Source: Fluviicoccus keumensis
GTDB taxonomy: Bacteria > Pseudomonadota > Gammaproteobacteria > Pseudomonadales > Moraxellaceae
Assembly (NCBI RefSeq): GCF_004217445.1
Contig: NZ_SHKX01000010.1
Location: 682,001-746,000, forward strand
Length of the DNA stretch: 64,000 bases
Direction of reading: 5' to 3'
Shown here: piece by piece, positions 1 through 8,845 of the stretch
Layout of the letters: every line of letters starts with the position of its first letter
Numbering within the stretch: the first letter of the stretch is position 1
Notes under the pieces: model-generated
The model's input: only the letters and a program-made list of their open reading frames with translations
What the model was told of the DNA's origin: nothing
The model's database searches: none
Translations under genes and position numbers: made by a program

Positions 1-764
1 AACTTGAAGTAGGCAGGCAGCAGCTTGCGGAACACGCCGGGTGTGCCGTAGAAATAATTCAGGCCCTGCGCCCACGCCTTCAGGTTGCCCAGCTCCCCGG
101 CTTCCTTCATCAGCTGCACCAGATGGATGGTGGAGAACAGCGGGAACAGCACGCTCACCGCCATCATCTCGGTGACACGCACGAATTCGCTGCCGCCGAT
201 GGCCTTGTAGACATCGAAGGCCACCGCCTTGTGCTCGGCTTCCTCGATGGCGTGCCAGGCCCAGATCGGGGCCATGCGCGGGTCCATTTCCTCCAGCGCA
301 TTGAACTTCAAGAGGAACTCCTCGGCCATCATCGCGGTGAAGTGTTCCACGGCGACGGTATGCGCCAGCTGGCGTTCCGGGCTGAGCTTGCGCAGGCGGT
401 CCATGAACATCGCGATTTCATGCTCCAGACGACCCAGGCCGATGCCGCGGTCTTCGAGGAAGCCATTCAGCGCCTTGTGCTCCTTGCTGTGGTGCGCCTC
501 CTGGCCGATGAAGCCGCGAATGGCCTTCTGCAGTTCCGGGTCGGTGATGCGGTCCTGGTAGTAGCGCACCGAGTCAATGAAGAAACGCTCGCCGGGCGGG
601 AAGCCGGAGGACAGCGCGGCCAGCAGCAGCGTCTTCATCGGATTGTTGTCCCACCACCATTTCGGCAGGTCGGCGGGAAAATCGAAATCGGGACGACGGA
701 CTTCCGGGATCATCCCGGCGGGGGTGGCGGTCTGGCGGATCGCGGAGGTGGCGGCGGCGGTCAT
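1..764 (-). CDS. Metal-dependent hydrolase, PF10118 family (3' end outside window)
   Basis: The reading frame starts at an ATG at 764 and runs off the left edge after about 254 codons. The protein carries the histidine/glutamate pattern of the PF10118 (COG3687) predicted metal-dependent hydrolases: EAHH, then EHFTAMMAEEF, then EEAEHKAVAFDVY, an arrangement like that of ferritin-type di-metal helical bundles. The WWW and GERFF segments near residues 36-62 are typical of the family. Substrate is unknown; members often sit near lipid-metabolism genes, which fits the acyl-CoA genes that follow. The C-terminus cannot be judged. Confidence 0.8.
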   Translation of the reverse strand, partial: MTAAATSAIRQTATPAGMIPEVRRPDFDFPADLPKWWWDNNPMKTLLLAALSSGFPPGERFFIDSVRYYQDRITDPELQKAIRGFIGQEAHHSKEHKALNGFLEDRGIGLGRLEHEIAMFMDRLRKLSPERQLAHTVAVEHFTAMMAEEFLLKFNALEEMDPRMAPIWAWHAIEEAEHKAVAFDVYKAIGGSEFVRVTEMMAVSVLFPLFSTIHLVQLMKEAGELGNLKAWAQGLNYFYGTPGVFRKLLPAYFK

Positions 765-873
765 GGCGTTACCCTGTTCGTTGCTTCGTGGTGATGGCCA
801 CAGGTTACGATTCGTCCAGTTCGGGGCGTGAGGGCCGTCGGGGACAATCGGCTTGTCATCGGAGGCCAAGACC

Positions 874-1644
874 TCAGAATTTCCCGCCCTTCCCCTCGCC
901 TCCCGAAAACCGTCCCGCCCCCGCCACCGACTCCCCGCTGGCCAGCGTCTTCAGACCGTAACCGAATTCATGCCGCAAGGCCTCGTCCACGTCCTTGTCC
1001 CATTGTTCATAGGCGCTCAGCCGGTCGCCGCGCAGACAGGTCTGCGGAAAACCCGCTATCTGCAAGGCCAGTTCCTCGGCGGCGCGCAAGGCCTCGCCGG
1101 GCGGCACCACGCGGTTCGCCAGCCCGATCGCCAGCGCCTCCCGCGCGTCCACCGGCCGTCCGGTCAGGATCAGGTCCAGCGCCCGGCTCTGGCCGATCAG
1201 GCGCGGCAGGCGCACGGTGCCGCCGTCAATCAGCGGCACGCCGAAGCGGCGGCAGAACACGCCGAACACCGCCGTTTCGTCCGCCACGCGCAGGTCGCAC
1301 CACAGCGCCAGTTCCAGCCCGCCCGCCACGCAATAGCCGCTCACCGCCGCGATCACCGGTTTGCCCAGCCGCATCCGTGTCGGCCCCATCGGCCCGTCGC
1401 CGTCGGTATCCAGCCGGTTGCGGCGCTCGGGGTCGGCAAACACCGCCTTCAGGTCCGCTCCGGCGCAAAAGTTGCCGCCCTCGCCGCTCATGATCGCCAC
1501 CGCCAGCTCGGCATCCGCGTCGAAATCACGGAAAGCCTGCGCCAGCGCCTCGGCGGTGGGCCGGTCGACGGCATTGCGGGCTTCGGAACGAGTGATGAAG
1601 ACTGTCAGCAGCGGCGGCCGACGTTCAACACGGACAAGGGACAT
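874..1644 (-). CDS. Enoyl-CoA hydratase/isomerase family protein
   Basis: 256-aa crotonase-fold protein of normal family length. The first oxyanion-hole segment is GGNFCAGADLK and the second is GYCVAGGLELALWCDLR; the PLIDGGTVRLPRLIG segment follows. It should act on an acyl-CoA thioester in the cytoplasm, probably as a hydratase in beta-oxidation-type catabolism, but the usual glutamate pair is not obvious (GVPLIDGG replaces the common P-E-x-G-x-x-P), so the exact reaction is open. It is divergent from the molybdopterin oxidoreductase at 1796, with 151 bp between the two starts. Confidence 0.85.
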   Translation of the reverse strand: MSLVRVERRPPLLTVFITRSEARNAVDRPTAEALAQAFRDFDADAELAVAIMSGEGGNFCAGADLKAVFADPERRNRLDTDGDGPMGPTRMRLGKPVIAAVSGYCVAGGLELALWCDLRVADETAVFGVFCRRFGVPLIDGGTVRLPRLIGQSRALDLILTGRPVDAREALAIGLANRVVPPGEALRAAEELALQIAGFPQTCLRGDRLSAYEQWDKDVDEALRHEFGYGLKTLASGESVAGAGRFSGGEGKGGKF

Positions 1645-1741
1645 GGCTGGCTCCGGAACCAGAGGGGTTGCCGGAGTATAGCCCCCGGAACGGAAACCGG
1701 GCGGTCACGATACAGGGTCACACGGCGGTTGCCTTATTGAA

Positions 1742-1753
1742 TAACGATCGTTA
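1742..1753. promoter_or_regulatory. 12-bp perfect palindrome, possible operator
   Basis: TAACGATCGTTA reads the same on both strands and lies 43 bp before the ATG of the molybdopterin oxidoreductase, between two divergent genes. Short perfect palindromes here are typical of TetR- or MarR-type operators. No cognate regulator is identified; the assignment is by position only. Confidence 0.35.
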
Positions 1754-1795
1754 CGATCAGTCGCATCCCAGCCGCCTTCCGGACCGGAGTCCGCC

Positions 1796-4060
1796 ATGAC
1801 CACGCAAACCACCGCCTGCATCCTCTGCTCCCGCAACTGCGGGCTGACCGTGGAGATCGAGAACGGCAAATTCACCAAAATCCGGGGCGATGACAACCAT
1901 CCCGTCAGCAAGGGCTACATCTGCCAGAAGGCGGCGCGGCTGGAACACTACCAGAACCACGACGACCGCCTGCGCCAGCCGCTGCGCCGCAAAGCTGACG
2001 GCAGCTTCGAGCCGGCCAGCTGGGACGAAGCGCTGGACGATATCGCGCAACGGCTGCTGGCCATCCGCGCCAAGCACGGCGGCAAGGCCTTCGCCACGGC
2101 GGGCGGCGGCGGCCAGGGCAACCATCTGGGCGGCGCCTACCTTGGCCAGCTGCGCGCGGCGATGAAGAGCCGCTTCAACTACAACTCGCTGGGCCAGGAA
2201 AAAACCGGCGACTTCTGGGTCAACGGCCGCCTGTTCGGCCGACAGACCTGCCACACCACCGAGGATGTGGAACACGCCGACTACGTGCTGTTCATCGGCA
2301 CCAATCCCTTCCAGGCGCACGGCATTCCCAACGCCCGCGATACCTTGAAAGAGATCCGGAAAGACCCGAACCGGACGATGGTGGTGATCGACCCGCGCCG
2401 CACCGAAACCGCGAAGTACGCCGACCTCCACCTGCAGGTAAAACCCGGCATGGACGCCTTCCTGCTCAGCGCCATTCTCGCCATCATTGTCCGCGACGGC
2501 CTGCACGACCGCGAATTCCTCGCCGCGCATTGCACCGACTTCGACCAGGTGGAAGCGCTGCTGAAAACCGTGCCGATTGCCGACTACGCCGCCCGCGCCG
2601 ATGTGCCGCTGGCCAACGTGGAAACCGTGGCGCGCGGCTTCGCCACCGCCCGGACCGCCTGCGTACGCATCGACCTGGGCATCCAGCACACGCTGCACAC
2701 GACGCTGAACGGCTATCTGGAAAAACTGCTGTACCTGATCACCGGAAACTTCGGCATCCAGGGCGGCAACAACCTGCACAGCACGCTGATCCCGGTGTTC
2801 AGCCACACCGACGAACGCAAGCCGCACATCACCCGCAGCGCGCACCACCGGATGTTCCCGATCGCGGGCATCATGCCGCCGAACATTTTGCCCGACGAGA
2901 TCCTGCTGGCCGGGGAAGACCGCATCCGCGCCGTGTTCGTCGACAGCTGCAACCCGCTGCTGACCTGGCCGGACACCGCCGCCTTCGAAAAAGCCTTTGC
3001 CTCGCTGGAACTGCTGGTGGTGGTGGACGTGGCGCTGACCGAAACCGCGCGGCTGGCGCACTATGTGCTGCCCGCCGCCTCGCAGTTCGAGAAGTGGGAA
3101 TTCACCGGCTTCAACCTGGAATTCCCCGACAACGGCTTCCACCTGCGCCATCCGCTGTTCCCGACTTTTGCCGACACCTTGCCGGAACCGGAAATCTACA
3201 CCCGGCTGCTGGAGAAGATGGGCGTCATCCCCAAGGCCTTCCCGCTGCTGTCGCGCATCGCCCGGCTGGAACCGAAGGCGGGCAAGCATCTGGGCTATGT
3301 CGCGGCGCTGTTCGCCACTTTCGCCCGCAACCAGAAGCTGGTGCCCTACGCCGCCTCGGTGCTGTACCGCACGCTGGGGCCGGTGCTGCCGGACGGCGCC
3401 GCCGCCGTCGCGCCGCTGCTGCCGCTGGCCATCCAGTTCGCCGAAGCCGAGCCGGAGGCGGTGCGCCGCGCCGGTCATGCCGGCAACCGCCTGACGCTGG
3501 GCGCGAACCTGTTCCAGGCCATCCTGGAGGCCCGTTCCGGGCTGATCTTCAGCCGCCACCGTTTCGAGGATGTCTGGCGTTTCGTCAAGCACAAGGACCG
3601 GCGCATCCACCTCGCCATTCCCGAGATGCTGAAAGAATGGCGGGCGCTGGAAGGTGAAGAAGCGCCCGGCGCGGATTATCCCTTCATCCTGATGGCGGGC
3701 GAACGCCGCAGCTACAACGCCAACCAGATCTACCGCAATCCGGCCTGGCGCAAGGTCGATCCGCACGGCGCGATGCGCATGCATCCGGAAGACGCCGCCG
3801 CGCTGGGCGTGACCGAGGGCGGCAAGGTAGCCTGCGAATCGGCGCTGGACACGCTGGAAGCGGTGGTGGAACTGGACGACGGCATGCGCCGCGGCACCGT
3901 CAGCCTGCCGCACGGCTACGGCGTGCGCTACCGGGACAGCGCCCCGGTCGGCCCGGAGCTGAACCGCCTCACCGCCGCCACGCATTGTGATCCCTTCTCG
4001 CGCACGCCCTACCACAAGTACGTGCCGGTGAAGCTGCGCAAGCTGGAAACGGCGGCCTGA
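1796..4060 (+). CDS. Molybdopterin-dependent oxidoreductase
   Basis: 754-aa member of the DMSO reductase/formate dehydrogenase alpha superfamily. The N-terminus has the 4Fe-4S ligand set C8, C11, C15 and C43. Molybdopterin-dinucleotide-binding segments follow: FIGTNPFQAHG, VIDPRRTETAKYADLHLQVKPG, and the C-terminal domain with MAGERRSYNANQIYRNPAW and LPHGYGVRY. There is no twin-arginine signal peptide, so it should be cytoplasmic. Substrate cannot be read from sequence. No electron-transfer or small subunit is adjacent, so it probably works alone or with a general ferredoxin/quinone partner. The same-strand PaaX-like regulator starts 81 bp downstream. Confidence 0.88.
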   Translation: MTTQTTACILCSRNCGLTVEIENGKFTKIRGDDNHPVSKGYICQKAARLEHYQNHDDRLRQPLRRKADGSFEPASWDEALDDIAQRLLAIRAKHGGKAFATAGGGGQGNHLGGAYLGQLRAAMKSRFNYNSLGQEKTGDFWVNGRLFGRQTCHTTEDVEHADYVLFIGTNPFQAHGIPNARDTLKEIRKDPNRTMVVIDPRRTETAKYADLHLQVKPGMDAFLLSAILAIIVRDGLHDREFLAAHCTDFDQVEALLKTVPIADYAARADVPLANVETVARGFATARTACVRIDLGIQHTLHTTLNGYLEKLLYLITGNFGIQGGNNLHSTLIPVFSHTDERKPHITRSAHHRMFPIAGIMPPNILPDEILLAGEDRIRAVFVDSCNPLLTWPDTAAFEKAFASLELLVVVDVALTETARLAHYVLPAASQFEKWEFTGFNLEFPDNGFHLRHPLFPTFADTLPEPEIYTRLLEKMGVIPKAFPLLSRIARLEPKAGKHLGYVAALFATFARNQKLVPYAASVLYRTLGPVLPDGAAAVAPLLPLAIQFAEAEPEAVRRAGHAGNRLTLGANLFQAILEARSGLIFSRHRFEDVWRFVKHKDRRIHLAIPEMLKEWRALEGEEAPGADYPFILMAGERRSYNANQIYRNPAWRKVDPHGAMRMHPEDAAALGVTEGGKVACESALDTLEAVVELDDGMRRGTVSLPHGYGVRYRDSAPVGPELNRLTAATHCDPFSRTPYHKYVPVKLRKLETAA

Positions 4061-4141
4061 CCAACGGTCGCCGCTTCCCCTAGCAACATTAACATCAATG
4101 GAATAAACTGGCAGCAATTGTAATATATTGACTACCAGACC

Positions 4142-4966
4142 ATGACCCGCCCCAACCCCCGCCACCTGCTGCTCAACCTGATGACCGCCGCCGACGACCA
4201 GACCCTGTCGGCGCGCGACGCCGTGGCCGGTTGCGCGCTGTTCGGCATTACCGAAAACAGCGTGCGCGTGACGCTGGTGCGGCTGGCGGCGGGCGGACTG
4301 ATCGAAGCGGCGGGACGCGGCGCATACCGCCTTGGCCCCAACGCCACCGGCCTGGCCAGCGACGTGGCGGGCTGGCGGCAGGCCGAACAGCGGCTGCGCG
4401 ACTGGAACGGCGACTGGGTGGCGGTGCATGTCGGCAACCTCGGCCGCAGCGACCGCACCGCCCTGCGCATCCGCGACCGGGCGCTGGCGCTGCTGGGCCT
4501 GTGCGAGCTGGAACGCGGCCTGTACCTGCGCCCGGACAACCTGCTCGGCGGCGTCAGCGCCGTGCGCGAGCGCCTTTACAAACTGGGGCTGGACGGCGAC
4601 GCCGCTGTCTTCCGCCTGGCCGATCTCGACCCCGCCCGCGACGCACGCGCCCGCACGCTGTGGGACGGTGACGCCCTCAACCGCCGCTACCGCGACATCC
4701 GCCAGCGGCTGGACGCCTGGCTGGCCAAGGCCGATGCACTGGAACCGGAAGCCGCCGCCCGCGAGTCCTACCTGCTGGGCAATGAGGCCATCCGCCACAT
4801 GGTCTTCGACCCGCTGCTGCCGGAACCGCTGGTCGACACCGCCGCCCGCCGCGCCTGCGCCGACCTCGTACAGCACTTCGACCGCGCCGGCCACGCCATC
4901 TGGCGGCAACTGTACGACAGCTTCCGCCACACCGCCGCCGCGCCCGGCGACAGCGCCGTACACTAG
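4142..4966 (+). CDS. PaaX-family transcriptional regulator
   Basis: 274-aa protein with the PaaX layout: an N-terminal winged-helix domain (residues about 15-70, ITENSVRVTLVRLAAGGLIE), a central Cas2-like domain beginning WNGDWVAVHV, and a C-terminal domain with WLAKADALEPEAAARESYLLG and later DPLLPEPL. PaaX of E. coli represses phenylacetate genes in response to phenylacetyl-CoA; this homologue probably senses an acyl-CoA related to the neighbouring genes. The upstream 81 bp are AT-rich, consistent with a promoter. The gene is followed after 9 bp by the nitrilase gene, so the two are likely cotranscribed. Confidence 0.82.
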   Translation: MTRPNPRHLLLNLMTAADDQTLSARDAVAGCALFGITENSVRVTLVRLAAGGLIEAAGRGAYRLGPNATGLASDVAGWRQAEQRLRDWNGDWVAVHVGNLGRSDRTALRIRDRALALLGLCELERGLYLRPDNLLGGVSAVRERLYKLGLDGDAAVFRLADLDPARDARARTLWDGDALNRRYRDIRQRLDAWLAKADALEPEAAARESYLLGNEAIRHMVFDPLLPEPLVDTAARRACADLVQHFDRAGHAIWRQLYDSFRHTAAAPGDSAVH

Positions 4967-4975
4967 GCCGCCGCC

Positions 4976-5734
4976 ATGACCGCCGCCTGTTCGCTCACCG
5001 TCGCCCTCGCCCAGTATCCGGCGCGCTACAACGACGTGCCGGGCGCGCTGGGCTGGCTGGAAGGCCTGCTGGAACAGCACCGGGACGAAGCCGACCTGGT
5101 GTTGCTGCCGGAAGCCGCCTTCACCGGCTACGTCTCGCCGCAAGGCGATTTCGACCTCAGCCCCTTCGCCGAGCCGCTGGACGGCTTTACCGCCCGCGCC
5201 TGCGCCAATATCGCCCGCCGCTACCAGGTCGCGCTGGGGGTACCGCTGATCGAACGCGACGGCCACCGCTGCTACAACAGCCTGCTGCTGTTCAACCGCG
5301 ACGGCGAACGCCTTGGCCACTGGCGCAAGCGCCATCCGTGGATGCCCGAGACCTGGGCCACGCCCGGCAACCTCGGCACCCCCATGGTTGAACTCGACGG
5401 CATCCGCATCACCGCCGCGCTCTGCTTCGACCTGCACTTCATCGCCGACGAGGCCGCCGACGTACTGAGCGCCGCCGACCTGCTGCTGTTCCCCTCGGCC
5501 TGGGTGGAGGAAGAAGATTCACGCCCCGTCCGGCTGAGAGATCTGGCCGAACAGTTCCAACTGGCGATCGCCAACGCCAACTGGGGCGCGGGCCGCCCGC
5601 GCGTGCCCGGCCAGGGCCATTCGATGATTCTGGGAAGCGACGGCGACGAGCTGGCCGCCACCCCGCCGCACAGCGCCGCCGCCTGGTGCCAGGCGACCCT
5701 CACCTTTCCTCCCCGTTCCGGAGACACGCCATGA
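4976..5734 (+). CDS. Carbon-nitrogen hydrolase (nitrilase superfamily)
   Basis: 252-aa protein with the Glu-Lys-Cys triad of the superfamily: E46 in LLPEAAFTGY, K119 in HWRKRHPW and C150 in AALCFDLHF. Such enzymes cleave amides or nitriles; the short length and single domain favour an amidase. The stop overlaps the start of the next gene in an ATGA junction, so it is translationally coupled to the AidB-like flavoprotein and probably regulated by the PaaX-like protein upstream. Confidence 0.85.
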   Translation: MTAACSLTVALAQYPARYNDVPGALGWLEGLLEQHRDEADLVLLPEAAFTGYVSPQGDFDLSPFAEPLDGFTARACANIARRYQVALGVPLIERDGHRCYNSLLLFNRDGERLGHWRKRHPWMPETWATPGNLGTPMVELDGIRITAALCFDLHFIADEAADVLSAADLLLFPSAWVEEEDSRPVRLRDLAEQFQLAIANANWGAGRPRVPGQGHSMILGSDGDELAATPPHSAAAWCQATLTFPPRSGDTP

Positions 5735-7407
5735 CCGTGCAACAAGACCGCGCCGCCCTCTTCCTCGCCCAGACCCATGAGGTGGAAAACGTCGGCAGCG
5801 AATTCCAGGATGTGAACCTGTTCAGCACCGACCTTGCCTTGCAGGAAGCCGTGGCGCGCGAAGGCGCGGGCTGGGCGACGCAATCCCTGACCGCCTTCGG
5901 CGCGCTGACCGGCTCGGTGGAGTATCTGGAGCTGGGCCACCTCGCCAACAAGTTCGGCCCGGAATTCGACCCGCAGGACCGCTTCGGCAACCGCGTCGAC
6001 CTCGCCAAGTACCATCCCAGCTATCACCAACTGATGAAGTCCGCGATCGAACACGGCATCCACGCCGCGCCGTGGAGCGACCCGAAACCCGGCGCGCATG
6101 TCGCCCGCGCCGCCCATTTCTACCTGCAATCGCAGGTCGAAGCCGGTCACGGCTGCCCGATCACCATGACCTTCGCCGCCATCCCGGCCTTGCGCCTGCA
6201 ACCGGACCTCGCCGCCGTCTGGGAACCGAAGATCACCAGCCGCATCTACGACCCGCGCAACGTGCCGATCGAGCAGAAACAGGGCGTCACCATCGGCATG
6301 GGCATGACCGAGAAACAGGGCGGCTCCGATGTTCGCAGCAACACCACCCGCGCCTACCCGGTGGGGCAAGGCGGCCCCGGTCAGGCCTATGAGCTGGTCG
6401 GCCACAAGTTCTTCCTTTCCGCGCCGATGTGCGACGCCTTCCTGGTGCTGGCGCAGGCGCCGGGCGGCCTCAGTTGCTTCCTGGTGCCGCGCTGGCGGCC
6501 GGACGGCAGCAAGAACCCGCTACAGGTGCTGCGCCTGAAGCGCAAGATGGGCAATGTCTCCAACGCCTCCAGCGAAGTGGAATTCCGCGGCGCGCTGGGC
6601 TGGCTGATCGGGCAGGAAGGGCGCGGCGTGCGCAACATCATCGAGATGGTGGCGATGACCCGCTTCGACTGCATGATCGGCTCCAGCGCCGGCATGCGCA
6701 TGGCGACGACGCTGGCGCTGCACCACTGCAGCCAGCGCGCCGCCTTCGGCAAGATGCTGGACCAGCAGCCGCTGATGCAAAACGTGCTGGCCGACCTGGC
6801 GCTGGAAAGCGAAGCCGCCGTGACGTTGACGATGCGCATGGCGCACGCCATGGACCACCGCGCCACCGACGAACATGAAGAACTGATGGTGCGCATCGCC
6901 ACCGCCGTCGGCAAATACTGGATCTGCAAGCGCACGCCCAACCATGCCTACGAGGCCATGGAATGCATCGGCGGCAGCGGCGTGATGGAAGACAGTCCCT
7001 ACCCGCGCCTGTACCGCGAAGCCCCGATCAACGCCATCTGGGAAGGCAGCGGCAACGTGCAGTGCCTGGACGTGCTGCGCGCCATGCAGAAGACGCCGGA
7101 AGTGGTGACGGCCTTCTTCACCGAGCTGAAGAAGGCGAAAGGCGGTAATGCCGTGCTGGACGGGTATGTGAAAGCGCTGCAGCAGGAATTTTCAGACATG
7201 AGCGATATGGAGTTCCGGGCGCGCTCGGTGGTCGACCGCATGGCGCTGGCCTTGCAGGCCTCGCTGCTGGTGCGTCATGCCCCGGCCATGGTCAGCGACG
7301 CCTTCTGTGCCGGGAGGTTGACGGATGTGGGGCAGCACAATTACGGGACGCTGCCGAAGGGGGTGGATGCGGCGGGGATTATTCGCAGGGCGCGGGGCGG
7401 GTGCTGA
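5731..7407 (+). CDS. aidB: AidB-like acyl-CoA dehydrogenase family flavoprotein
   Basis: 558 aa, close to E. coli AidB (541 aa). The ATG at 5731 is chosen because it overlaps the nitrilase stop. The AidB hallmarks are clear: GMGMTEKQGGSDVRSNTTRA in the FAD-binding middle domain, then GHKFFLSAPMCDAFLVLAQ, MTRFDCMIGS, and RLYREAPINAIWEGSGN. AidB proteins bind FAD and DNA and have been linked to protection against alkylation damage; activity on isovaleryl-CoA is weak. The operon position with an amidase and PaaX regulator hints instead at a catabolic role here. It is either a true AidB or an AidB-like dehydrogenase of unknown substrate. Confidence 0.85.
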   Translation: MTVQQDRAALFLAQTHEVENVGSEFQDVNLFSTDLALQEAVAREGAGWATQSLTAFGALTGSVEYLELGHLANKFGPEFDPQDRFGNRVDLAKYHPSYHQLMKSAIEHGIHAAPWSDPKPGAHVARAAHFYLQSQVEAGHGCPITMTFAAIPALRLQPDLAAVWEPKITSRIYDPRNVPIEQKQGVTIGMGMTEKQGGSDVRSNTTRAYPVGQGGPGQAYELVGHKFFLSAPMCDAFLVLAQAPGGLSCFLVPRWRPDGSKNPLQVLRLKRKMGNVSNASSEVEFRGALGWLIGQEGRGVRNIIEMVAMTRFDCMIGSSAGMRMATTLALHHCSQRAAFGKMLDQQPLMQNVLADLALESEAAVTLTMRMAHAMDHRATDEHEELMVRIATAVGKYWICKRTPNHAYEAMECIGGSGVMEDSPYPRLYREAPINAIWEGSGNVQCLDVLRAMQKTPEVVTAFFTELKKAKGGNAVLDGYVKALQQEFSDMSDMEFRARSVVDRMALALQASLLVRHAPAMVSDAFCAGRLTDVGQHNYGTLPKGVDAAGIIRRARGGC

Positions 7408-7410
7408 TGC

Positions 7411-7570
7411 ATCCTTCCCCCCTGTGGAACAGGGGGGATGTCACGGAGTGACAGGGGGGTTGCGGAAAGCGGCCCGGACACTTCCTCCATCATGAGCACC
7501 ATGTTCAGCGTCCCGTTGTTACCCCCCAGCCCTGCGGGCAGCCCCCCTACTCCGCAGGAGGGCGTAAAAG
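7411..7570. repeat. G/C-run inverted repeats in intergenic region
   Basis: Runs of C and G form hairpins: CCCCCCTGTGGAACAGGGGGG, followed by GTCACGGAGTGACAGGGGGG, and a second pair around 7520-7563. The segment ttgcggaaagcggcccggaca inside it is also found, slightly altered, in the CTCTCCC repeats at 8697 and near 20480. It lies in the 270-bp gap before the alpha/beta hydrolase gene. No coding sequence was seen in the gap. Confidence 0.55.
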
Positions 7571-7677
7571 CGCTGATCTGACCCGAATTCACCAATTCTT
7601 GTCCTGAATTCACCTGTTACCGGACGCTCATCACGTTTATGTTCGGTCTTGCCATTGATAAATGACAAGGTTGAAAC

Positions 7678-8652
7678 ATGACGCATGCCCTGAGACACCT
7701 TGAGAAAGCGCTGGTCCACGACGTGGCCCCCGCCTACACCGCCAAAGCCAGGAAGGCCCATCCGGAAGCCGTCCGCAGCTGGCGGCCGAAGGGTCAGGTC
7801 TGGCCGCTGCTACGCGAGCTGCAGGGCCGCGTCATCGGCCTGCGCAAGTGCCGTATGGACGTCGACGGCGCCAGCATGGTCTGGCTGGAAGGCGGCAACC
7901 CGCACGGCCAGCCGGTGGTGCTGCTGCACGGTTTCGCCTCCAGCAAGGAAAACTGGCTGCTGCTGCTGCCCTTCCTCTCCAAGCGCTATCACCTGCTGGT
8001 GCCCGACCTGCCGGGCTGGGGCGAAAGCCATTTCCGCCACGAGAAATTCTATGGCCTCGACCATCAGGCCGACCGCATCGCCGACTGGGCGAAGCAGATC
8101 CTGCCGGGCAAGGCGCACTTTGTGGGCAGCTCCATGGGCGGCGGCATCGCCGGTCTGGTCGCAGCCCGTCATCCCGAGGTCGTCGCCAGCCTGACGCTGA
8201 TGAACGCCGCCGGCGTTCGTGGTCAGGGCAGCACGCCCTTCGAGCGCGGCCTGCTGATGGGTGAGAACGCGCTGGCCCCCAGCACCTACCCGGAAGTCGT
8301 GAAGCTGTTCACCACGGTGCTGGAACGCAACAAGACGGCGCTGTCGCTGGTGCTGGCCTCGACCATGGGCCAGGAGATGGTGTCGCGCCGCCATGTCAAC
8401 CGCCACCTGTTCCACCACATGATCGCGCATTCGCTGCAATGCGAGCGCCCGGGCGTTTCGGCCGTGACCGTGCCGACGCTGATTATGTGGGGGGAAGAAG
8501 ACCAGGTGCTGCACCACAGCTGCGTGGAAAGCTTCAAGCAGCTGATCCCGCATGCGCAGGTGCGCAAGCTGAAGGGCGTAGGGCATCTGCCGATGGTGGA
8601 TGTACCGGGAGTGACGGCGAAGACGTTGAACAGGTTCTGGCATGGGGTTTGA
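7678..8652 (+). CDS. Alpha/beta hydrolase
   Basis: 324-aa alpha/beta-hydrolase fold protein. The oxyanion segment is VLLHGFASSKENW (residues about 81-93), the nucleophile elbow is GSSMGG with S152, the acid is in MWGEEDQVL and the histidine in GVGHLPM. There is no signal peptide, and about 60 residues precede the core domain. Substrate is unknown; the family includes esterases, lipases and C-C hydrolases. It resembles the truncated hydrolase at the right end of the window (VLVVWGDQDRVLD, FKGVGHAPP), suggesting paralogues. Confidence 0.85.
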   Translation: MTHALRHLEKALVHDVAPAYTAKARKAHPEAVRSWRPKGQVWPLLRELQGRVIGLRKCRMDVDGASMVWLEGGNPHGQPVVLLHGFASSKENWLLLLPFLSKRYHLLVPDLPGWGESHFRHEKFYGLDHQADRIADWAKQILPGKAHFVGSSMGGGIAGLVAARHPEVVASLTLMNAAGVRGQGSTPFERGLLMGENALAPSTYPEVVKLFTTVLERNKTALSLVLASTMGQEMVSRRHVNRHLFHHMIAHSLQCERPGVSAVTVPTLIMWGEEDQVLHHSCVESFKQLIPHAQVRKLKGVGHLPMVDVPGVTAKTLNRFWHGV

Positions 8653-8659
8653 TGCGTGA

Positions 8660-8845
8660 GTCCCCTCTCCCCTTGTGGGAGAGGGTTAGGGAGAGGGGTG
8701 CGGAAAGCCGCCTGAACATCCGTCAACTCAAGACCCGCCGCCGTACCCCTCCCGGCCCTTCGGGCGTTCAGGCGGCAAGCAGCCATGCTGCTTGAAATCC
8801 CGCCTTCACCCCCGGCCCTCTCCCACAAGGGGAGAGGGAGAATTG
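8660..8845. repeat. CTCTCCC-type inverted repeat pair
   Basis: The segment starting CCCCTCTCCCCTTGTGGGAG at about 8662 is mirrored by CTCTCCCACAAGGGGAGAGG near 8819-8838, giving an inverted arrangement of about 185 bp between two convergent genes. The same modules appear at 20405-20528 and, diverged, within 53575-53712. The right copy encodes the last residues of the metallopeptidase at 8806-9327. It may also act as a bidirectional transcription stop. Confidence 0.7.

Noticed and set aside
1757..5437. A 1226-codon open frame on the minus strand
   Set aside because: It is antisense to the molybdopterin oxidoreductase, PaaX-like and nitrilase genes, has no recognisable domain and shows the low-complexity composition typical of the antisense of GC-rich genes.
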